NCBI RefSeq assembly: GCF_964340395.1
Contig: NC_135551.1
Coordinates: 30,056,001 to 30,106,454 of the forward strand
Length of the DNA stretch: 50,454 nt
Source: Glandiceps talaboti
Taxonomy: Eukaryota; Hemichordata; Enteropneusta; Spengelidae
Reading direction: 5' to 3'
In this document: positions 13,271-25,109 of the stretch, in pieces
Layout: each line of letters begins with the position of its first letter
How positions within the stretch are numbered: the first letter of the stretch is position 1
Notes under the pieces: generated by a model
What the model was told of the DNA's origin: nothing
The model's input: the letters and a program-made list of their open reading frames with translations, nothing else
The model's database searches: none
Position numbers and translations under genes: made by a program

Positions 13271-16200
13271 GTGAGTTGACATCTCTGTATAGTTTGGATT
13301 CAAAGAGGTGAGTTGACATCCCTGTATAGTTTGGATTCAAACAGGTGAGTTGACATCTCTGTATAGTTTGGATTCAAACAGGTGAGTTGACATCACTGTA
13401 TAGTTTGGATTCAAACAGGTGAGTTGACATCTCCATATAGTTTGGATTCCAACAGGTGAGTTGACATCTCTGTATAGTTTGGATTCAAAGAGGTGAGTTG
13501 ACATCCCTGTATAGTTTGGATTCAAACAGGTGAGTTGACATCTCTATAGTTTGGATTCCAACAGGTGAGTTGACATCTCTGTATAGTTTGGATTCAAAGA
13601 GGTGAGTTGACATCCCTGTATAGTTTGGATTCAAAGAGGTGAGTTGACATCTCTGTATAGTTTGGATTCAAAGAGGTGAGTTGACATCTCTGTATAGTTT
13701 GGATTCAAAGAGGTGAGTTGACATCCCTGTATAGTTTCAGTTAGCAAAATGATCCACTTGCCATGTATGCCGTAAATTGGTTCACCTGAATGAATGTTTG
13801 GCAGTAGAAAACTTTTCCCCTTCTGAATTTTTATTTTTACTGTTCTTGTTGATAAGTGATACAAAAGTAAAAAAATAAATGTATTCATGATCACCCTATA
13901 CTGACATTTTCATCTATGTACTGCACAGAGGGTGGATTTAGCAGAACTAGAAATGTTATGCGTTGTTGTCTTGCAGTTTAACAAACGCATTGACTTGTGG
14001 GTAGTCAGAACCATCTCACATGATTCCATAGTAGCTAGCTATAAAATGGGGAGGCAGAGTACAATCTCATTGACAAGATTTAAAAAAAATTATAACTGAT
14101 TGAGGACAGATTTGAATGAAATACAAAACAGACTTTAGTAACATGGAAATATTCTAGGCCTAAATATTAGACAGGACAGATTGGAATGAAATACAAAACA
14201 CACTGTAGTAACATGGAAATATTCTAGGCCTAAATATTAGACACGACAGATTGGAATGAAATACAAAACACACTGTAGTAACATGGAAATATTCTAGGCC
14301 TAAATATTAGACAGGACAGATTTGAATGAAATACAAAACACACTGTAGTAACATGGAAATATTCTAGGCCTAAATATTAGACACGACAGATTGGAATGAA
14401 ATACAAAACATACTGTAGTAACATGGAAATATTCTAGGCCTAAATATTAGACTTTAACACTAGTCAGTTAGCATGGAATACACAAAATCATTGACAGATG
14501 TTAGCAGTAAAAATCATGAAATAGTTTCTATGGAAACAAAATATGCCACAGTACACTACATTTACACCATATAGTTATGAAAGTTCATGTCAAAAAGTGG
14601 TAGAAATAAATACCCAACAAACAGACAAGGCTATGGAGATCATTATCATACTTGCCTACAGTTAATAAAATGTACATAATATAGTACAGTTGTATCTTGT
14701 CAACTATCAATGGAATATATATACGACTGCAAAAACATTCAAGAAATAATGATTTTGTGAGTATATCATGTACATTTAGCTCCAAAAATCATCAGGATGT
14801 ACTTATCTATAGATATTAATCTAGGCTGTAAGAGATAATGCTGTAATTTGATAATAATAATAATTGAAAATTTATTATTGATGAATTTATGACATTTTTG
14901 AGTTCAATGTAACTGAAGGTCTACAGGTTAGAATTGAGATTTATTATTATTTCTTGATTAATGATGCTTATGTCTCATAGCCACCACACTACAGTCATTT
15001 CATTTGCTGTAGGTGATGTACATGGCTGCAATAAAAAAATGTGTGTCTTTGTTATGTGTATGTGATTACACTACACATGTCAGAACATTTGTAGAATTTG
15101 ACTAAGAAACTAACATTTAAAAACAAAGGACTACTCAATCACAAAATATGAAAACATATATTGCAGGGTATTTATTGTACTATCTTTTGTAGCATATTCA
15201 TTTATCATTGACAGTCAACTGGCATTATATTGTTTGACCCTTTTGTTGTCAGAACAGAGATCTCGGGAAGGTAGTGGAGGAAAGAAAGTGTAATCTAATT
15301 GTTACATACAGGAAATCAATTAGCCATATTATTCAGTCCATTACACTTTGAGTTGAATGATTTATGAAGTTTAGATTAAATTGTCTTAATCATTACATCT
15401 AAATTATAAAGGTTGTAATTAGGGATTGTTCACATTTATATTTTTCAATTAACGGTGCTAATGTATCATAACCACCAAGCTATACTGATTTCATATGCTA
15501 TAGGTAATGTACATGTCGAGTTTAATATGATAAAATGTAATGTCTTTGTATATGTGATCACAGTAGTGTATAACATGGCTGTCTATGACTAAAGGAAGTT
15601 GATTTTTAGATGAAATTGAAAGTTGAGTTTTTTAGATGAAATTGAATGTTGATTTTTACATGAAATTACAAATATTTGTAAGTTTACATTTTCATTAAAA
15701 TACAGGAGATTATTATTCTTATTCAATACAAACTATGTTGATGTATTTCACAAAGGAGATACAAAATGTGTAATTTACATGTAGAAAAAAACATTGTTGA
15801 GACTACATTATTACACAACCTAGACATCCTTCTAATGAATGACTTACATGTGTATCATCATGTTTAACACAAAATGTAGAAATATAGTAGTATGATGGCA
15901 ATGTACATGTCGAGTTTAATGTGATGAAATGAAATGTCTTTGTATATGTGATCACAGTAGTGTATAACATGGCTGTCTATGACTAAAGAAAGTTGATTTT
16001 TAGATGAAATTGACTGTTGATTTGTAGATGAAATTACAATTATTTGTACGTTTACAGCTTTCGATAAAATACAGGAGATTATTGTTCTTATTAAGTACAA
16101 ACTATGTTGATGTATTTCACAAAGGAAGATACAAAATGTGTAATTTACATGTAGAAAAAAACATTGTACAGACTACGTTATATTATTAAACACACCCTAG

Positions 16201-18560
16201 ACATGCTTCTAACGAATGACTTACATGTGTATCATGTCACACACTAAATGTAGAAATATAATAGTGTGGTGTCTCATAGTAAAAATTAAAATGAATGTTT
16301 TGGAATTGTGGGAATTAACTGTAAGCAATCTGGAAGGAAATGTTACAAAATATCCAATGTTTTTTGTTTTGATGGGCCATTTAGTAATGATGTCACATTC
16401 ATGTACATACATTACAGAATTGCAATTACTATATTTAAGCTGTAAATTAAAGTAGCCATATGGATGAGAATTTGGTATTTATTTTGGATTTTTATTTGAT
16501 AAAACAGCTTCACTGTGTTTTTCTACTTAAAAAAATAATATGAAATAACATATATACCAAGTCTATGTTCATAACTCAATAAACTGCAAAACATTAAACA
16601 ATGTATAAAATGTTTGTTATTGTACGTACAATAACAAACTGTTTACACTTTTGCCATCTTTTTGCAATGTATTGAGTTATGAACATGGCCTTGGTATATG
16701 TTAGTTCGTATTGTTTTTTCAAGTATGAAAACATAGTGAAGTTGTTTATCAAATAAAAATTCAAAATAAATACCAAATTCTCACCCATATGGCCACTTTA
16801 ATGTAGATACCGGTACATGTTGTTTTGACTGGATCCAAACAATCATATAATGATAGCAGTGTTTTTGCTAAGGTTGGGGAAACCTGATAACCAAGGGGGA
16901 ATATGATAAAACTGGCAGAGTTTCCCATATATCAAACCATAATTTTTGTAGGGAACCCTGGTAAAATAACAGGGAAGCTCACTTAGGTAGATTTTACTTG
17001 GTTATTGCCCATAACAAAGTAGTTTGCATGCAGTATTTCACATTAGGTTCAATATTATATCCTAGTTTGTGCCTGACTATCTTTAACTACAAATGTATAC
17101 ATCAGAATGATTATGTGTGGTGTTGCCATAGAATTGTAAAGTGTTGTTGTTCTGCCAACCCTTACTGAAAGTTCCTAAAGCATTCATAAAAGATTATTCC
17201 TATAAGATCTTATAGTATTTTGGCCCATTTCTTAAAGGAATACTTTACAATTCCTATAGGAATTAGGATAGTCTTAAAGGAATCTTTTAGGACAGTCCTA
17301 TAGGAATGATCAGTCCTATAGGAATCCTATAGGAATATTATAGGTCTTATAGCAATCCTATAAGAATACTATAGACCTTTTCCGGGAAATCAGACTCACT
17401 GATCACATTCACTTACTAGTATGATAGTGAAAGAGTAGCTGAATCACAGAATGAGTACTGTACTCAGGCTTAGGTGTTGTCAGGAGATTCCTTTCAATTT
17501 TAATAGTATGATATATCAGTAATCCTTGCCTGGAGGACGATTGGAGATTATTTGTGTAGATATTACATTGTTAGTACATGTAGAAAAAATATAATGGAAC
17601 AAAGTGAATGTGTATTAGTCACTTCATAGATCTAGAATACTGAATTTTTAGAATCCAGCTAGTCCTCAAAGACCATTTATTATTGATTACCAGAATGGTA
17701 CATTGTATTCCTGCATCAACAAGAAGGCATTTTAGTCACTACATGTATTTATTTTTGTGAATTCGTTTTCCAGCGAAATAAGCGAAAATAAGTCTGTAGT
17801 GACAACTTCTAAGTTTACAGTATTTCCCATCAGAAATCATGTGTCCATCTTTATTGGTTACAGTCGTTATCTATATTCCAGTGATGTGAATACTAGTTTT
17901 GATACACAAGTGGCTCACAAGTTAAAAAAGGACAAAAATACCTCAATTTGAAGTTACAATGTAGACTAAAAGAAATTTTGAAACAAAGTCTGAAAAATAT
18001 TGAATGTATGTCACAGTCTTATTTTCCTGTGTGATATAGAGGAATTTAGTCTGTTCGTTTATAAGCTATTATAAATCAAGTATCAATATTTCAAAGTCCA
18101 AAATCAAAGTCTTTAAGTTCCATGATATTGTCATTTATACAACTATTTATCAGGTCTACATGTACTTAAAGGTTTATAACATTCTGAAAGTGGAACTGAA
18201 CTCTGTACTTCTGTGCATCATAAATAAGGCCATACCTTTCTCTGAGATTTAATTTTAAGCCCTACAGTAAGTGCCAGCTGGCTGACAAAAAATCTATGCA
18301 AGACTATGTTAAACATGTCACTACTAATAGTACTATAGTCAGTATGTAATGTCATCTATGCATTCCTCACTACTAATAGTACTATAGTGAAGTATGTATT
18401 GTCATCTATGCATTCCTCAGTTGAAGGCCCATGATTCAATACTGGGTTCTCATATTAAATTTATCTATATCAGTATAGCCATAAAGATTAGACATGGCCC
18501 TTCTTTTGTTTATGACCAACTCTTTCTAAAATGTGTGAATATATGTGTGTGTGTGTGTGT

Positions 18561-18605
<45 letters not shown>

Positions 18606-21600
18606 ATTTATTTATTTATTTATTTAATCTTTGTCTTTATATTTTGCATTTATTTATAATTCATATAGTTGAGAGAATTGTCAGACTTCATAAATTACAT
18701 AATAATTTTTTTTTTTTTCATTTCTACCAATTTTCAGAATGATCCTAGACAAATGACAGATCTGCAGGAACAGATATCCATCTTAAAACGATGTCTTGGA
18801 GACAAAGATTTAGAGATTGCCAAGTTACAAAGAGAACTAGAAGAAGTCCAAAATACTAATAAGACATTACTAGAGGAAAGGGAACACGTTGTCAAGGAGT
18901 CTGCAGCCTCAGTTACGACAAGGATGGAGGTAAGTTGAAAGACAGTCTTGATATGTCGGGACCAGGTGTCATGAAGTCTTCATATGTAGGGACTGTATTG
19001 CTGTGGTAAAGTTGCACTTTGTAGCAAATTTTGAAATTAAGATATTTTTTGCCCATCTACACAAGTGTTCCAATTGAAAAAAGAGAATTGCAGTAACTGT
19101 TAAGTGTAAGTAACAGAAGAACAGAACAGAACTGACAAAAGTGGAGGATCGTGACTGCCAATCTACCGGAGGAAGTCAGATGATACACAATGATAAATAT
19201 ATAGAATATAGATATTTCATGTCAGTTGATACACCTCAACACAAAATTTATTAAACAGGACTGTACCTGGTATTAAAACATACATAGTACATGTTCAGTT
19301 TTTGCTTAAAGGTTTTGGGAACATTAATAACATGTAGGGGAAAATCTGGTAAAAGTAATTAAGACAGTTTTCCTATATCTTGAGCCATAATTTTGATGAG
19401 GAACCCAGATAAAGAGAGCATGCTAGCTGGGAACTCAGGTAGATTTTGGTAGTATTTTATACCGCCCTCTGCCAAATATAGTATTTTACGAAGTAAATTA
19501 TGACTTTAAGAGAAATCATGTTAGATCTACTAGTCTGTAAGATATAGACATTTGTGCCATGCTGTCAGTCACTTAAGAAGCCTGATAAGGCTGAACAACA
19601 CAACATATTTTACAGTCAATAGATCTACCAGTATAGTCTATTATATTATACCAGTATATTGATGGCGCAAATCGAGAGATCTGATTGGTCTAGACATCGA
19701 ACTAGCACGTCTAAAATGAGCAATAATGCACAGTTGGCACGTATCCAAATTTTGATGTTCACTGTTCGTCTAGAACGTTGTAGTCCTTGCAAATGAAACC
19801 AGAAAATGTTGCGTCTTATCTTGTTTCCGATATTTTCAATATACTGGTATAATATAATAGTGATAAACCACCCCCTGGGAATGGTATACCACTCGGTTTT
19901 GACCAGTGAACTCAATATATGCACTCCCTATCGCTCGTGTATATATTTCGTTCACTGGTCAAAACCTCTTGGTATACCATCCCCAGGGGTGGTTTATTGC
20001 TTAATTTTAGCATAGGAAGAATTCAGACAACATATTACATTTGAACAGGTTCTAATGTATAAATGTCTGATTACTTTCAAAACAATGATAATACAGCAAG
20101 ACAGAAGGTTTGATGAACTACTCAGGGAAAAAGAAAACCTTATCACAGAAGTTATTCAGCTAAAACGAGAACTTGAGGAAAGCCAGAGACGACGGGAGGC
20201 AGCTGAAGATCAGAAATCTAATGTCGATGAACAAGAACCAGGAAGTCTGGAATTCAATCCTAATAACCCAGGAGTTCTTCAAAGGAGGATAAGTGAGTAA
20301 ATTTAGATGACATTCTCCAATATTTGTCTTTGTTTATCTAAGGAAAATATGAGTGATGTAAGGGGTCTTTGTCACTACGAGTTGCTCATATTTTCCGGCT
20401 GAATGAAGAAAAATATTGGAGAAATACCACCACCAATAATATCGAAGAAAAGTTGGGGAAAGTAATGGCAATTACCAGGTTTAGCTGAAAGTTTTCATTT
20501 CATGATTCTCAGAAAGACAAAAAAATTGATACCAATAATCTGGTTTGATTGAAAATTTGTGAGGTCCTCTGAAAGACAGAAAAAAAGTGAAAATGATAAC
20601 CAGGTTTAGTTGCAAGTTGTCATTTCTGGATTCTCTGAAAGACAAAAAAAAATTATACCGATGACATGGTTTGATTGAAAACTTGTTATCCTCTGAAAGA
20701 CAGAAAAAAGTGATGCTGATATAAACTTGGTATACTTAGAAATTGTTACTGTGAAGTCCTCTGTGTGTAAGAATAACAGTGTCATAACTTGGCATGCACA
20801 AACAACACTGTTGTCAGTAAAATGCCTTGATGTTTTCATTACCATCACATAACAGTTCAACGCCATCATGTGTCATCAACCATCTGTCATTAGGATCATC
20901 AGTTGGCCTGAGGAAGTGTCCAGGATAGGACATGAAATTGTTGCCAACAGCAAGTCCAGTAGGATAGATTGTAATTACTTGTAATTGGTATATTTGGAAA
21001 AGGACCCACCCACAACCCACTCTCTTTTTAGCTAATTCATTATTCCAGGGGAAGAAACAGGAGGGATTGAGAAGTTTGCAAACTTAATGATTGTAATAGA
21101 AAAATGTTCAATCAATACTGTACTAGAGGAGTCCTTAAAAATACAACATTTAAAAATGATGATTCATATTTTGAGATGTAAATTATGGTGTATTATATTC
21201 ATGTACAGCTGATCTAGAGAGTCAACTTAGTGATCTACAAGAAGCCAATGAGTGTGCCGTTACTGAATTATCTAGAGCAGAAAAGAAACTTGTAGAACTT
21301 AGTGAAGAAAATGAGAGTTTGAAGACAGCTACTAAACTAACTGGTGATGATTACCGTGGTGAACATAAGAAATTATACCAAGAGGTAAGTATTACATAAC
21401 TTTTGAGAGTTTGAATAAATTGAGAATGATAAAATGAATGAATGAATGTATGGATATCTGGTATGCTGTATCCTTGATAGTTGGATTGGCAATTCCTTAA
21501 TGTGTTCTAATAAATTTGAGTGATTGAGGTGCTAATGGTGATAATAAAAACTTGCACCAGGATATGGATGTAAAAACATGATCAAGTTCACATTTATTCA

Positions 21601-22291
21601 CTTGATTTTGAGTGATTTCAGATTTTACATGACATATGTTGATCTCAGCTATACTATCAGTTCATTTAGACCATGTGACATCCATGTGATCATACGTAGC
21701 CAGTCAACAGCTGTATCGATTGATGTAAATTCTTGTAAACATTGCAGGGAACAGCATGAAAAGCTTATGGCTTCATTTAGACCAAGTGATATCCACATGA
21801 TCATACGTAGCCAATCAGTGCTGTAGATTGATGTACTAAAATTACAGAACTGCATGAAAAGCTATCACTTATTTAGACCATGTGACTACCACATGATTGT
21901 TTATAGCCAATCAGTGCTTTTGATTAATGTATGTTTTATGATATACAGATTGACAGACTGAGAGAAAAACAGTATCGTAGCAGTGGCAGTGGTAGTAACA
22001 TACAGGATGAAGTGACAGAGTTACAGCATGATTTACGCAAACTGAAAGAAGAACATCTTTGTTTGACAGATGAAAATGTAAGACTTAAAGATGACATTAA
22101 AGACTTGCAGAGACATCAAAAACGTGCCGATCATGAAACTTCCACTTTGACAAGGGAAAATCTCAGACTCAATGACGTTGGACCAAGTAAGTACAAAATT
22201 TGGAATGAAATAATGGTTGGACTTGATAGCATTGCAGTAGTTTATCTTCTAGTCACATGCTCTTGTTGCAACAATTACCGATTCAGTTTTT

Positions 22292-22355
<64 letters not shown>

Positions 22356-22368
22356 GTGTGTTGTGTGT

Positions 22369-22412
<44 letters not shown>

Positions 22413-25076
22413 TTTGTAACATGAAAGTGGACATGTCTGTGTTGTTACATATGAAAAGTGGACACTGAGGGCATATGTGATTGGTATTATTGGAGGAATG
22501 TGTATGTTTGGTTGGTGTATGTTGTACGGAGTGAATGTTGTATGGAGTGAGTGCTTCGCCTGTATGGTGTAGAAGTGGTAACTTGGTTGTCTTTGGAGTG
22601 TGGTCTGAACTGAAAGTTGCTGTAAAGACCATGGAGGTTCTATGGATGCTACGTGAGTGATATTGAAAGCTGTAAAGGCATGGAAGGGTTCCAAGGAATT
22701 TATCTTGACAACGAATGAACAGTCAAACTTGTTTACTATGATTATGTAACCAGTAAAGAATACCACTATTTTCTGTTGTTTTATATCCTGACCTTATTAT
22801 ACAAATTTAATCTAACTTAGTTGAGACGTGGATGTAGTAGGATTGTACACAGACTTATAATCTCTGTAGTTTCTTTTGTTTACGGTGACAAATCTATTTT
22901 CCTCATTGCCCTTTGACTTATTGGGATAGTTGCCAACAAACACACGCCAACGTCCATGACATCTCTAAGACAAATGTAAGAACTCACTGCGCATACAGGG
23001 TGAAAGGTTAAAAGACATGCGCAATAGACAGATTTAGGTTCTCAATATGAACACTGTCACAGCGTTACTGCAGCAATGAGAAATTCAGAAAACTATCCAT
23101 AACGTACGACACATTCTCTCATTTCATTGGCAGAAAAACAAGTTGTTTTAAACTTTCTCTTTCTCTGTATGACTTCTCTTGTGTAACTTAATGTTCAGTT
23201 CATTGAAAAGTCTGAATCATGTTCTTCCTAACCACAGTCACTTGTGAGCTAATATTCTATTCAAGGATGGCCTATTAAACCACAGTCACTTGTGAGCTAA
23301 TATTCTATTCAAGGATGGTCTAAACCACAGTCACTTGTGGGCTAATATTCAATTCAAGAATGGTCACAATACAAAATAATGATGTTATTAGGTATTTACG
23401 AATATTCACAAAATACCATCACCTGTGTCTGCATCGGAAAATACTATTCCAATTGCTGTTGTGAAGTATAATTTTTTACATATTTTCAAATTAAGATTTT
23501 GTGATGTAGTGCCACTTAGTGTATGAGTACTTGATTCTACTGTATACATGTATAGCCAGTGTGAATGTATTCTAACACATAAAAGAAAAGTTACTAGCCA
23601 AATTTAATCAAAAAGTTCAAAAATAACAAGAACAAATTTTTTTTTTAGGAGAAAGAGAAGAACTGTATGGTAGATTAGAAAGATACAGGAAAGAAAAACA
23701 AGAAGCTATGGATGAAATCCGTGCTTTGAAAGATCAACTGACTATTATAACCACATCATCACCTCCACCTAAAGGCTATTCACCTACACTGTCTACATCC
23801 AACCCAGAACGAAGCAAATACTATACTCCTCCAGAGGGAAGGACGTCACATAGTGGATCACTTCTCCCTTCCAAGTATTCTCCATCACCCCCCAGAGTAT
23901 CCAAGAGCATGAGTGCATCCTCTACTTCACCACTACAAAGGTACCCAGCTTGGGAAGGTGAGTTTTACAGTAAACTTGAAGCTTCTCAGTTTGTAATTTT
24001 ATAGTTCTTGATGGTAGATTTTGTTTCCCTGATATTTTTCTTCATTCAGCCAAGGAAAATATGAATGACCTAAGGGGTCTATGTCACTATGAAGTCAAAG
24101 TATTTTCAGACTGAATGAAGAAAAATGTTGGAGAATAACATAATTATACCAGCACTAGTAATATCAAAGAAAATCAGGGAAAGTAATGGCAATTTTGAAC
24201 GTTTTGACTCATATTTCGAACACAACAGAACCAGTGACATAGACACACGTTATTGTGACATAGGTGTGCATTGTCGTGATGTAGAACGACCAGATATATA
24301 TTTCATATTTTTTGTTAAACTTGGCTCATGCATGGTATAAATATAAAAAAGTAGAATAAGATAGACAAATATATAATAGTAACACTAATACTTTTCATGA
24401 CATGTCATTTCATTTGTATCAGAAGATTCTCCAGGTTCCGACTCCACTGCAGTGTTAACAGCAGGTTGGCATGAAGAGAGAACACATGAAGATTTTGGTG
24501 CTGTAGATTCATTGACAGCACAGATAGATAAAGAATTGGTACGAAACAGAAGAGGCAATAGTAAAGGTATATTTCTGTAGCTTATCAATATTGTGTGTTA
24601 ATAGCCTGGGCTGTGATTTCTTCAAAACATAATCATGTAATTTGTGGTGACAATGTTATGTGAATTTTCAAAGATGACCACTGTGATCACTATTTTAAAT
24701 TATAGATGGTAAGTAGTACCTTGTAAACAAAATTTTGCAGTTTTGATGAAATAAAAGGAAATAAAACTCAATCTCTTTGAATTCTGATTTTAGTACACTG
24801 TGTGATACAGGTTGCCATAATGATATTCAAATTAGTTCCTAGTTCAACACAACATTCAAGTGTTCACTGGTCAGCACTGGGTGTGTTTAATTTGAGTAGT
24901 TGAATTATTTGATCATATTTTGAATGTGTAGTAATGCGGGAATCCGTTGTTTTCATTTCCAAACTTTTTACAGGAACAAGGAAATCTCTGAACTATAGTG
25001 ACTTAGAAGATTACAGTACCAGTGGACTGGAGGAGAAGCCACCAATTAATGGTAGACTGTCAAGTCGAAGATCACG

Positions 25077-25109
<33 letters not shown>

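Larger units (their letters stand above)
13736..18737 (+). other. Intron between the Ser-rich exon and the first coiled-coil exon
   Basis: No coding exon is seen. The intron holds the 70-bp array (14,105), a direct duplication (15,503-16,266), a long foldback element (16,447), R1 repeat copy 3 (16,858), a palindrome cluster (17,200-17,334), a dispersed repeat shared with 29,878 (17,683), a 50-bp duplication (18,319) and a GT microsatellite just before the acceptor. Confidence 0.7.
18930..20096 (+). other. Intron with R1 repeat and two adjacent inverted-repeat elements
   Basis: No exon is seen. The intron holds the R1 copy at 19,294 and two inverted-repeat elements, at 19,638-19,860 and 19,862-19,998, one base apart. 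Confidence 0.7.
22187..23648 (+). other. Intron with long GT tract and three-copy repeat
   Basis: It holds a GT-rich microsatellite at 22,298-22,411 and a three-copy repeat at 23,231-23,366. No exon is recognised. Open frames on the minus strand here are His/Thr runs from the GT tract. Confidence 0.7.

Noticed and set aside
12440-13279. Separate 279-residue gene starting at GTG 12,440
   Set aside because: The frame is open back to a good acceptor at 12,365 and runs into the intron after the donor at 13,270; it is an internal exon.
13337-13894. Repetitive minus-strand open frames (NPNYTGMSTHLFESKLYRD pattern)
   Set aside because: They are shadows of the 37-bp splice-donor repeat.
22249-22766. 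Thr/His-rich open frames on the minus strand
   Set aside because: They are translations of the (GT)n microsatellite.
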